Origin: Amanita rubescens
Lineage: Eukaryota; Basidiomycota; Agaricomycetes; Agaricales; Amanitaceae
Reading direction: 5' to 3'
DNA length: 64,000 bases
Assembly: GCA_015039365.1 (NCBI GenBank)
Contig: WION01000085.1
Coordinates: 116,106-180,105, forward strand
Part shown: piece after piece, positions 37,146 to 47,089 of the stretch
Layout of the letters: every line of letters starts with the position of its first letter
How positions within the stretch are numbered: position 1 is the stretch's first letter
Translations under genes and position numbers: made by a program
The notes under the pieces: generated by a model
Told to the model about the DNA's origin: nothing
What the model saw: only the letters and a program-made list of their open reading frames with translations
Databases searched by the model: none

Positions 37146-37596
37146 TGAACGGCGGGGCAAAAGCCTGAGATGACGTAGCCAGAGCGAGTCGAATTTGCTG
37201 CAAACACATCAGATTGACGCCAAGATAAGACACTATATGGCACTCACGACGACAAGCCTCGCGGCATAACACTAGCACAACGGCGGTACCTGTGGTCCAA
37301 CTACGGAGGGTTGAAGAGGGCATGAAGCGCTCACCGTCTAAGCCACTGCAGAAATCAAGAGTCGAGCTGTTGACAACACTATAAATTATACCATACCCAC
37401 CGGTTACTTACAGCGAACACTCATTTCTGGAGTTTTACTGCCATGTTACATTTCACGCAGACTACTTAGCACTATTGTCACTGCAAACATGTTATTGAAA
37501 ATTGGAATCAACTGCCGAAAGGCATCCCAATGAAAACCAGACTGCATTAATGGGTAACTGCCAAGAACTGGCAAACAAATTGTTAGTTGCTAGCGG

Positions 37597-38463
37597 TCAA
37601 CAAAGCAATTTAACAAATACCTGATCCCATGTTAATGTATATTGTTCAGTGATATGGTTAATCTGGTTCTGGCCCACATGGTCCACACGCCAGTTGAAAC
37701 AGGTTCCGATTCTCCAGAGCCAGAAATGCGGCACTATGAATGCATCTGGGTCTTGGTTGAACACCCGGCGAGAAATAACTTCTCTCGTTGCATGCGTAAA
37801 CCAGAAGCAATTTTCCGCCAGCAAATTGTATCGTGTTGCTTCGTCAGCTATGAAATTCAAAATAATCGCCAGTTGAGCCAGGTTTAGTTGGAAGTTGTTG
37901 ACATTGTCGAAGGGCATGCGCCAAACAGTAACATAATTATAACCAGATGGCTGTGTTTGCGTAGTGGTACATTCGATGGCTAACTTGGTACAAGACCGGC
38001 AATTGACGTCACGATTGATAACTAGGTAGAAATCTGCAGGCTGAGCGGGAGCGGGTTGAGCAGGCTGAGGCAGCTGAGGCAGAGCAGGAGTGGGTTGAGC
38101 AAGCTGAGCGGGCTGAGGGAGCGTAGTGGGTTGAGCGGGAGCAGGCTGCTGATAACGAAGTCCAATGAAAAGTCCCTCGTGTTGGACAAGACAGCAGCGC
38201 TTGATGACGGTGATTTCAGTCACCATCAAGCGCATGGGGTTGAAGCACCCTGTCGGCGGGATGCTTGAGAATGTCTTGTAAAAATTCGCAGCAACCTCAG
38301 AGTACACGTGTTGCACCGCGTGGCATCTTGACAAGGCTCGGAAAGCTGCACGGGCGGGATCGAAGGCCACTGATGCGATAGAAGCAGAGGCTGGTACCAC
38401 TTGCCCTTTTTCAAGCGGTTGCAGCTCTCCCCAAAGAGCGACTTCGACGTATGATGATGTCAT
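37597..38463 (-). CDS. Uncharacterised 288-residue protein with a Pro/Ala/Gln repeat
   Basis: A single open frame from the ATG at 38461-38463. Two conserved-looking parts flank a low-complexity stretch of about 40 residues made of PAQP/PQPAQ units (residues 110-145). The C-terminal part reads like a folded domain: CRSCTKLAIECTTT, then LLAENCFWFTHATREVISRR and FWLWRIGTCFNW. The Asn-Cys in ENCFWF, set in a helix, is reminiscent of NC-type cysteine hydrolases (LRAT/NlpC-P60), but a paired His is not obvious, so that is only a guess. It sits between two duplicated segments. Confidence 0.65.
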   Translation of the reverse strand: MTSSYVEVALWGELQPLEKGQVVPASASIASVAFDPARAAFRALSRCHAVQHVYSEVAANFYKTFSSIPPTGCFNPMRLMVTEITVIKRCCLVQHEGLFIGLRYQQPAPAQPTTLPQPAQLAQPTPALPQLPQPAQPAPAQPADFYLVINRDVNCRSCTKLAIECTTTQTQPSGYNYVTVWRMPFDNVNNFQLNLAQLAIILNFIADEATRYNLLAENCFWFTHATREVISRRVFNQDPDAFIVPHFWLWRIGTCFNWRVDHVGQNQINHITEQYTLTWDQVFVKLLC

Positions 38464-38999
38464 CTCAGATCTGCAAGTAATAATTCAGTGACAATTACTA
38501 TGACCCACGGCAATGACGGTTGGTATCAGTTCAGTAAATGACTTCGGTTCAGTGAAAAGTACGGTGAGTGCTTGAAGTCTAAGATGTCTTACCAAAGTCA
38601 GACTCGTCGCCACAAGTTACAACACACTTGTTGAAGGCATGCGCTCACACTCGCCGACTCGGAACGGCCGCCATTACGATTCATATTGTTCGCTAGCATC
38701 AGGAAAAACGTATGTTGTTAATTAGAGATAATTACATGTAATTAGCCCATTAGAGACAGGTTTAATATTACCTAGCCTATTTTTAAGATTAGCGGTAATA
38801 ATACCTAATTGGATCTAATACATCCTACTTCAACATACAAAAAGAGACTCTGCACCACTTATTATTAGGACACAAAGGACTGTTGACAATACAATATATT
38901 GGATTAGAGTACTCTACAACATATAGCAGTACCGTGACAGGGTAAAGATATAAAGTTACTTCAGACATTGGAGTTGGCAATACTCACGAGTCACAGCAT
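38464..38999. other. AT-rich stretch with a 16-base palindrome
   Basis: Upstream of the 288-residue gene. The palindrome TAATTACATGTAATTA lies at 38729-38744 in a run of AT-rich DNA (38710-38900). No gene. AT-rich DNA of similar character recurs at 40140-40290. Confidence 0.45.
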
Positions 39000-39460
39000 C
39001 GATAGCCTGAATGGTAAGGGAGGGCAAAGGAAACGGTCGTGGTGGGTCAGGAGCATCGAGGCTGGGTATCGTGCAGCTTACCTACAGGTGGGTGCGGCGG
39101 GGCAAAACAGGGTGAAACAGAGTATAGTTGAATGATAAGAGGGCGAGCTGTGAAGGGTGGGTCAGCAATGTCGAAGCCGGATGTCACACGGCTTACCGTG
39201 CAGTGGTGTCCGACAGGGTGCACGAGGGCACGGGAGAGCGCATCCCCAATGGGGCGTGGTTGAGTGGTAGGAGGGCACGGGAGTGCCAGTAGTGGGTCAG
39301 CAACATAAAGAACCCGTTTCGGATCACTTACTTGGAGTGTGGGGTTGAAAGGACTTGGAATCCTCTTCGAGATTCGGCACGAGCTTCGAAGAGCCAGGTC
39401 TACATGTCGTCATCAATTTGACTAGTTGGGAGTGGAATGGTGACTTACCTATAAGTCCCC
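39000..39460 (-). repeat. Tandem array of intron-like units, 115-135 bases each
   Basis: Read on the minus strand, a donor-like GTAAG occurs at 39449, 39332, 39197 and 39082. After three of these, 30-35 bases on, comes a branch-site-like CTGACCCAC (39291-39300, 39156-39165, 39041-39050). Spacing is 117, 135 and 115 bases. Segments between share CCCTCCTACCACTCAAC-like sequence. The array is a tandemly repeated exon-intron unit or leftover of one. No coding frame runs through it, so it may be a spliced 5' leader of the 288-residue gene. Confidence 0.6.
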
Positions 39461-40650
39461 GCTTCGTGTTGTTGGGCTAATCGGAAACGAGGCTGTAGCA
39501 GGCAACGAATTAAACGAGAGAGATGAGACAAGCCATGGTGGAAGGAAGGTGAGAGTCTAAAGCAGGCAGGAGGCGTCAGGAATCAGGATCAACGACAACT
39601 TGAACATGTCACATGACTCACAAATATAAGCAAATAGTGGACTTCGTGTTTTTTCGGATTCCTCTTGTATACTTGCAAGCGCCGACGTCAACGGTCACAT
39701 TCACTATACTGGATCCCACCATTATCATCACGCCTATGGGACAAGTGAAGCATCTGGGGAGTCTACGGAGGCGACCCTGACTCCATGATTCACCAGCACT
39801 GCTGAGCAACCCCGACCTCGAAGGCGCCCCTCACCACCGACGTCTCGGCTTGATCCTCACTGATACGCCTCCCTCAACTCCGCTGAGTGCCTGGTCCTCG
39901 AGGTCCCAGACATTGACCAGTGCTGATATGAGTGCTCACCCTCCCACCGAGCCTGCCATCTCCGCTTTCTATCAAGAACGCAAGGCACGCTCGGATTTGT
40001 CAGTCATTTATCAGTCTCTGTCTCTGCGTTCGCCGTTTGCGTCAATGTATGCCAGCCCAGATGCGTCTATTTCTTGAATCCCAACCAAATCCCGCGCCCA
40101 TCAATACCCGGAGCTCCAGCGCTGCCTATTTGCTATATTATGCTATTTTAATCACATTACCAATTAGAAGGAGATTTTTCGTAGATTTAGGTGAAACTAA
40201 CAATAATATGGTAATACTATCAAAAAATATGTGATCTTAGGACTTCTTACTGTAAAAACATATAATTATGTCTAATTAACGAGATACGTTTTTCCTGATG
40301 TACACTTGGCCTGGCTGCTGGGCTGCTGCAACGACGATTTACTGCTGCACGATTCGACGGAGAATTTCACTTGTGTCATCATTGCGACATCATGCAAGGA
40401 CTTTCCCCCCACCGGGAACCAGTCGCCAACTGTTTCAGTACTTCGACGATGAACTCGCATGCGACTTCAATGTAAAGGTCAGCCTTTTTTTTATTTTATG
40501 AGAAACCCCGTGACCAAGATAGGCGCGCTGGGAACAGTTTACGTAATCAACATCGGCACATCTAAACGGTTATCCTTGCGACTTCAATATGCACGTCGTC
40601 GTGCATCACGTCAAAAAAGACACAAAATTATTGGTCTGACTACGGGAGAC
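39461..40650. other. About 1.2 kb without a recognised gene
   Basis: A Ser/Pro-rich frame at 39850-40077 (+) is the best coding candidate but has no motif. 40140-40290 is AT-rich. Nothing else supported. Confidence 0.3.
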
Positions 40651-41450
40651 TAATATGCACCAAGGCCGGCAAGCGTAAGAGTTCTTTGGGATATTTGATG
40701 ACGAGGATAGCGCAACCGTTATTTCACGCCAGTTCCGCGATATGACGCGGACAAGAATTGAATCTCTTCTCGCATCATTCCCAAAACTTATTCCAACCAA
40801 TACTCAACATACCAGCGTCGAGACCACAGATGTTCGCTATATATATCGACCGCTCGAAGACCTGTACATCCTCCTTATAACCAACAAAGCTTCGAACACT
40901 TTTCAAGATATAGACACTCTTATCTATTTACGCGCGTGGTCTCAGAAGCGCGGACGAGCGGGAGATCTTGAAGCACGCGTTTGAACTGTTGGGCGTCTTT
41001 GACGAGGTTGTCTGTTTAGGTTATCGGGAGCAGGTCAACCTGGTGCAGGCTAGAAATATCCTGGAGATGGGGAGTCACGAAAGATACAAGAGATCATTGC
41101 CAAGGCGAGTCAATATGCGCTTGGGCATCGGCTGCAGGTTTCTAACTAAAATCGTAGAATAAAGAAGCTGAAGCCAAGGAGGAGCTCAAGTGGCGCACGA
41201 AACAACTAGAGATCCGGAGTCTTAAGCAACAGACGTGCTGCTGTAACCGAAGGTGGAAGTTATATTGGCGCAGGCATTCAATACAGCCTACTCGCCTGTA
41301 CCTCGCTTTGAAGCACCGGAAGCTGTGACTCGCATTAACACCGCGTCGCCTATTTCTTCCACACCCCGTGCTCCCGCTTTCAAGGGTACGGGCATGAAAC
41401 TCGGTGCGAAGAAGACTAGTCAAGCTGAGCTTCTGGATGAGTCCTGAGAT
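40651..41450 (+). pseudogene. Coatomer delta subunit (delta-COP, RET2) pseudogene fragment
   Basis: Delta-COP sequence appears in order: ICTKAGK, then [99 protein letters not shown] (needing an intron that now starts GCGAGT), and FKGTGMKLGAKKTSQAELLD. It corresponds to roughly the first 260 residues. The frame shifts at about 40690, 40930, 40970 and 41085. The C-terminal mu-homology part is missing, and the fragment stops where the 41575 duplication begins. Delta-COP is essential for COPI vesicle coats, so an intact copy should exist elsewhere. Confidence 0.88.
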
Positions 41451-41574
41451 TTCGATACCTCCAACACCGGTCCAAGTTGCTACAGGGAACTCCGGTCGTA
41501 ACGTTCTCGGCTCGCATCCCGCAATGCAGAAGCTATCCGGGAATACTGTGGGCCCTCGAAGGTATGCAATAGCC

Positions 41575-42471
41575 TACGTACACACGTTCTCACACCTCTA
41601 ACCCCAGCACACAGACTCAGACTTGGCATGCTATCCTGAGCGCACTACTAGTCGGTCACAGGAAGGATTGGCTATAGCTAGCTGCTGTTCTTATACCCTT
41701 ACGACTGCGGAACGGCATCAGTCGAATCGTGATCCGTTCTTACCTTAGCTTGGCATCCATCGCCTTCTCAGCCATACAGCGCGGGCAATGCGACAATATA
41801 ATAGAAGTCGCGGATTGCCAGCCTCCGCGTTGCCTCTCGAGGCCGCACCCGCCGTCGAGCTCTCTTCATTCCCTTCAGTGAATACATGAATAAGAACATA
41901 ACTCTTGTCATCTTCTGTCTCTTACTATATGCCTCGACTTGAGTCCTGATGTATTTCCCAACTCTTGTTACACATCTTACACGTTTTGCCTATGGAAGTC
42001 TCTTTGGTGCAGACATTGTTACCCAAGTATCACATATTGAAATATAAATCTGTGGCGACCACATGCCATGGTTTTCAGAAACAGGACAATCAATCATATT
42101 GAACGCTGTGGACCCTTCGCCAACAACCGTAAAACTAAATTCAAACATGTACACTTGTCTAAGCAAATGCTTTACCCGGGAACCACGTCAACGTAGACCA
42201 AAGCAGTACAGAAGAGCTTCTACGAGTCTAAGCAAGTAATGGCATCATACAAATACACTTGAAAGAGATGAATACAAGCGGCTAGCGCCTGTTCCACTTA
42301 TCCTAAAACCAAAGAAAGAGAAAGACCAGTCTAGAAAGTGCGAGGACGGAATTTCATAAAACGGTGGCCAACGTTGGGCGAACGCGCAACATGGCGGGCG
42401 GTGGAGCGCCGCTCCTGCGAGCTTGAAGTCCTCTTCCTGCGCGACCCCGGGGAAGCAGAACCTCCGCTCGA
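41575..42471. repeat. Segmental duplication, copy 2 (partner at 36308-37145)
   Basis: This copy contains the 3' end and downstream region of the intact DUF1996 gene on the minus strand. It is therefore probably the source, with the copy at 36-37 kb an orphan. Its left edge abuts the delta-COP pseudogene. Confidence 0.85.
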
Positions 42472-44635
42472 CCCCGAGCCGTGGTGAGGAGTACCAGTCG
42501 GGTGGCTACATTCAGTCGATGGAGTAGCCGAATGGCCGCCAGCGGAATGGGAGTGTTTATGACAGTCAACGGACGATGGATGAGCCGAATGGCCGCCAGC
42601 GGGATGGTGGTGTTTATGAGAGGCAACGGAAGTTGGGGTATGAAGGGGTTTCGCTGGAGTAGAGTGGTCTCCGCCGCAATCCTCATTATCGTTTGATGGA
42701 GCATGAGGCGTCACAGTCGGCGTATATGAAGCATGTGTATGAGATTCAGATACATTGGGCCTGGGACCCAACGTCTGCGAAGGTTGGGTGCTCGGCTTGG
42801 AGCTAGCCGGCAGGCTGGGAGCGAGGACTTGATATGAAGGGTTCCCAGCATTAGTGGTGGGCGACGCACTGGGTTTGGGGAGGGGGGACAGAGCAGGGGA
42901 AGCAACAGCATTCGTTCCTCCCGATTGAACAAGATTGTTACCAGGAAGCTTAGGAAGAGTTCCGAGCACTGCACGTGGATGAGAAAAGTAATGATAGAAG
43001 GAAGAGCAGGCAGGTACCTTGCTCGTTGACTGTTGATGGAATCTGACATGCCGGACCCTTCTCCATACCGAAGATATTCTCTTGAACACAGCAAGTAGGC
43101 TATTCGCAAAGGGATACAAATTGCAGCAGTTTGGACGGGGCGAAAGAAAACTTACGTCACCGTAAATGTTGCAGTTGCATTTGTTCACAGCATTCTGCAG
43201 GACGCCTGCATCCCAGCCGTTAACGAAGTCGGCATGATATCCATAGCCTGTCGGATCGCCATTCGAGAAGCTATAAAAATGTCAAAAACCTATGCCACTC
43301 CGCGGTATAGATTTGCTTACACGAATGGCTGCTTGGGATTCATAGCCTGAGATCTGTAAGAATCGAAATCACCGGAACTCCAGTAAACCTAACTTGACGT
43401 CAGTCATTGCACAAAGTACGCAGTTTGTCCATATATTAACCTCCATAAACACGCGCGGCAGGGTGACCGGATATTTTGGATCAGTGCAGCTGCCAGAATC
43501 GGGACCCGTAGATAAGAAAGAAACGTGCGATTTGTGGTCTGGAGAATCCACGTTCTGACAAAGACTTAGCAAGATATCTCTGATATGAGAAAGTAGATTT
43601 TACCACGCCGTCCCAACAGCTAGGGAAATTCTATCGATGAACAGGGTCAGATCTACGATGTCACAAATGAGCAGAAAATTTACAATTTGTGATCGGATGC
43701 CCGAAGGGCATTCCGTGGGCGGCAATTCGTTGGAGCGTGTACTGACTCCATTGAAATCCAAGCATAGGAAGGTGACAGCCTGTTGCGCAAAACTACTCGC
43801 ATCGTACGTTCTCAAAGTTGGTGTACCTAACCCGAGGCAACCAAATGAGGCACAATGACACAAAAAGGAGGGTGGGCTTCCATACCACTGATCATACGAA
43901 ACTATACAATAGGGGTGAGTGCGTGTACATCGGCCGTAAGATAGAGAACGACTGACGTCATCTGGGAAAGCCGTAGTGTTTCCGGCAGGGTTACTGAACA
44001 AGTAGTCTATAGACAATATGAGCTAAACGCATACGTCAAATCGTCATCGGATTCTTACAACTACCGAACAGTCAGTAAGGCCAAGAACTCAGAAATAGCG
44101 CAAGACTACTCACATGACCACACCACCGTTGACGCTGGTGAAGCTGCCGTTTGCCCACCTGGCGCGGGTTAATTAAGGTAGCAGGCATCTGATGTCACAC
44201 TTACTGGAAATACAAAAGCTACGAACACAATCAGCCCAAAGAGTAAATACTAAATATTCGATTCATTCAACTCACGGGAAACCAGTAGTTGGATTTATCC
44301 TGTGGAATAGGCATGGAAGTGCACTGGCTCCCCCTGAGGTTCGCAGTGCTAAGAGTCCCAAAGTTACTACCACCAACGACTATTGGCAGATCGTAAGCAT
44401 ACTATCCGGCTCTCGATCAGGATCAGAGTTACCTGCATGCACGTGGCTCGAAACTTGTCCCGGGCTAACTATAGGGTCCAATCGCTGGGTAGTAAGAATG
44501 TTGTCTGTAACTAGTTTTACTATCTTTTTGAGGAAAGAAAAAAAACAGCATCTTACTGGCGCCCATAAGCCAATAAGCGTCCGCGACGAGAGAAAAAGCA
44601 GAAATCAAAAGCAATGGCTTCGCAAGAAACATCAT
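42331..44635 (-). CDS. DUF1996 secreted protein with His/Pro/Ser-rich C-terminal tail
   Basis: About ten exons on the minus strand. The signal peptide is MMFLAKPLLLISAFSLVADA. The DUF1996 domain follows: RLDPIVSPGQVSSHVHA, VVGGSNFGTLS, RGSQCTSMPIPQDKSNYWF, LLYFQWANGSFTSVNGG, RTYDASSFAQQAVTFLCLDF, LPPTECPSGIRSQINFPSCW, SPDHKSHVSFLS, YWSSGDFDSYR, GYGYHADFVNGWDAGVLQNA and LPKLPGNN. After that comes a 200-residue low-complexity tail with His clusters (HKHHHPAGGHS, HKHSHSAGGHS) and a basic end shared with the 36-37 kb duplication. One exon is 14 bases (44205-44218). The junction at about 44020 does not keep phase in any splice choice I tried, so there may be a one-base indel. DUF1996 proteins are extracellular; some have WSC domains and wall roles. 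Confidence 0.85.
42495..42640 (-). repeat. Tandem repeat coding for GGHSA-HKH units
   Basis: Units of about 50 bases around GCCGAATGGCCGCCAGCGG repeat two to three times in the DUF1996 tail. On the minus strand they encode His/Ser/Gly units such as CHKHSHSAGGHSA. The paired His residues could bind metals such as zinc, copper or nickel. Confidence 0.6.
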
Positions 44636-45624
44636 CGCTGTTGCGAAAGAGAGAGAGAAGGTGTGGAAAAGAAGGATGGGTCGTCGACGGACGCTTGGGC
44701 TGAAGCTGTAAAGAATTTAAGTAGAAGGAAAGGAAATGAAGGGAAGTTGCAGCGGGTCCAAACTTGAGCTTCTCGTATGGCTTTGCGGCTGTTTGGTGGT
44801 CCATAATAAGACGGTGTCACCGCGTGTACCTTGTCGCCCAATATGCACGATAGCCGTGTGCCTTACGACTAGATTACCAGGTCCACCGTATGTCCGACAG
44901 GTAATTGCCTTTATTATCCTCTGCTCACCTAATGTGCCGCAATGCCAAAATTTTCCCTCATCATGCATCAAGTCATTCATGCCGTAACTCCCACCAGAAA
45001 GCATCGAGGAGAGGGAATAGGCCAGCCTCCGAGGCTATAGGTACCGCGAGAAGGAAACTTCACAGCAGATCCGCGCCTCCGTCAAGGTTTAGACAAGATG
45101 ATTCGTGGCAGACTAGGGTGAGGCAGCAGTGTGAACTTGAGGTTGTATGTCATTTCCAAATGCAGGTCAACCAGGAAGAACTCACGTTCAATTTTGGTGA
45201 AACTCGAGACAACTTTGGAAGGTCATTAACACTTGTCCAAACGTTCGATGAGATCAATAGGCCGCTGATGATACGTCCCATTGTCACGCAAAATTCTCAG
45301 TCTGCAGAATGGAGTAAAGCCGCGAAAAAGCGGAGCTTTCTTTCCATTGAGTCTCTTGCGGACCGAATACAGTATATAGTCATTGTATACCGTACCATGA
45401 CGTTGGCACCGCGTTCGTCGCCGCTGCTCAGAAGCGCATTCTTCTTCTTTGTGTGAGGTTGAGCTTGTACGTAGCACTATACGAAAAGGGATAGTTCACT
45501 TACCCGCTGAGTAAGACGATCCGAGAGCGCGCAACCGCGGAGTTGGCGAACAAGAAAAAATTGGGGGTTCATTTTTTCGGGTCCGACGCTGAGTGCGGCC
45601 CTGGCGACGTCGTATGCTGCGTCG
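44636..45624. other. Divergent intergenic region between DUF1996 and ICT1-type genes
   Basis: Expected to hold both promoters. A long frame at 44905-45456 (+, 183 codons) and the minus-strand frame 45226-45477 have no recognisable motif. A short (TC)n/GA run lies at about 44640-44660, just upstream of the DUF1996 start. Confidence 0.35.
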
Positions 45625-46362
45625 ATGAACATTCTCTCTCCAAAACTCGCTCTCCGATGTTTTCGACCTCATCCAAGATTTTTTAGTCAATCCCCGGAAG
45701 CGCTCCCAACACCACCGCATCTCAAATCCATCGACACCCCTGAAGATAAATTTGCAGCACGGACATGGATCGCGGAGTTCAAGAAGCTTGCTATCCCAAA
45801 GCGTCTCGTAGAGTTTACGTTTGCTAGAAGTTCAGGGCCCGGCGGTCAGGTGTGTGATGGCATGCGAGAATGCCAGCTTTCGTTAACCCAGAGGTCTCAG
45901 AATGTGAACAAAGTCAACACCAAGGCAATTCTTCGCTGCCGTCTGCATGTTCCATGGATACCCGCTTGGGCTAAACCGCAATTGAGAAAAAGCGTAGGTC
46001 GTGCTAGAACTGCTTGACAATTCGGAGCTCTGACATCAGAAAACGTCAGATGCATTATGTTTCCTCTACTGATGAAGTTCTCATTACATCAACTGTGCAT
46101 CGTTCACAGGCTCGAAACATCGAAGAATGTTTGTCTCAGGTGCGCTTTTGCGATGTTCACGCTGCATCCTTGCCGATACCATCACACCTAGTTTCACGCC
46201 CTCCTCGTGTCTGCATCGTCCTCGCCCATCAAGAACGATCCATCGGAAGAACAAAAGCAAAAGGTTATAGGCCATGAACGCGCCCAGAAGCTAGCACAGC
46301 GCAAAGAAAAGTCCCATAGAAGCGACGTAAAAAAAGGCCGGTCGAACAAGGACTGGGACTAA
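45625..46362 (+). CDS. Mitochondrial ICT1/Pth4-type peptidyl-tRNA hydrolase (GGQ release factor)
   Basis: Four exons (45625-45849, 45901-45993, 46050-46139, 46192-46362) give 192 residues. The N-terminus (MNILSPKLALRCFRPHPRFF) is Arg-rich without acidic residues, as for mitochondrial import. The catalytic loop is FARSSGPGGQNVNKVNTK with the GGQ motif split by the first intron. The family block YVSSTDEVLITSTVHRSQ and a Lys/Arg-rich C-terminal helix (HRSDVKKGRSNK) follow; in ICT1 that tail enters the empty mRNA channel. It releases peptides from stalled mitochondrial ribosomes. The last exon starts at an acceptor 53 bases after the donor, restoring FHALLVSASSSPIKND. Confidence 0.93.
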
Positions 46363-47089
46363 CCAGCTCTCATTACCGAAAAACAAGGTTACGACACGTT
46401 ATGAAACTATAGCGTGCTTGTCATGGGATTCTGTCCATGTAAAGGGCGCGCGCCCACCAGCACTCTCACTGTCAATAACAACCACTGGTGAATGCCGTTA
46501 CACAGATTGCACATTAAGTAACTGCTACAAGTTAATTTACTACGCTTAAATATCTTCGTAGTCTTTTTAGAAGCAACTAATGAAAGTTTCAAGTTCCCAT
46601 TCATCAAGGAACATGTCTGGAAAAATGATTACATATTGTGCCTTACTGAGATTCCACACTGCCAAATGGCTTTGACGGAAGTGACAACAGGCACCATCGC
46701 GTCGTCGTCACATATCCGACATGTTCATTGCCATGGCTATGGTATATGACCGCCGTAAAGCACTGTCGTGTTGGACTCGTGGATCCTGGCGTCACGCACC
46801 GTACGATGGTGAGTGTATGTACACCGGCAAGTTGACGCGTTCCACATACAGTCATGTAGATCTCACGAGAAACAGAAGCGTGTCGTCTAAATTCTCCTCT
46901 CACGTCATTGCGTCATCACCGCCAATCCCGCCCTACACTTTCTTATACGTGGCAGCAGTAAAGCCGATGGGAGTCCTTCATTCGCGTAATCGATGTCATC
47001 GTCGCATGATATGTCATGTCCGTCCATCATAAACGCGATGAACACGCGAGCCCTGCTCGAACATTCTAACATGTCTATGTTAATGCCTG
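46363..47089. other. Convergent intergenic region
   Basis: Both neighbours end toward it. Overlapping frames at 46643-46903 (-), 46721-47032 (+) and 46905-47120 (-) show no motif. Confidence 0.4.

Noticed and set aside
37022..37323. Separate gene on the minus strand at 36913-37323
   Set aside because: Its SGGSASPGSRRKR part is the orphan end of the duplicated DUF1996 tail; the rest lies past the breakpoint and has no motif.
42495..42640. CRISPR array
   Set aside because: The repeats are coding, contiguous and lack unique spacers; the organism is a fungus.
44905..45456. Plus-strand frame of 183 codons as a gene
   Set aside because: No motif, overlaps a likely divergent promoter, and is matched by similar frames on the other strand.
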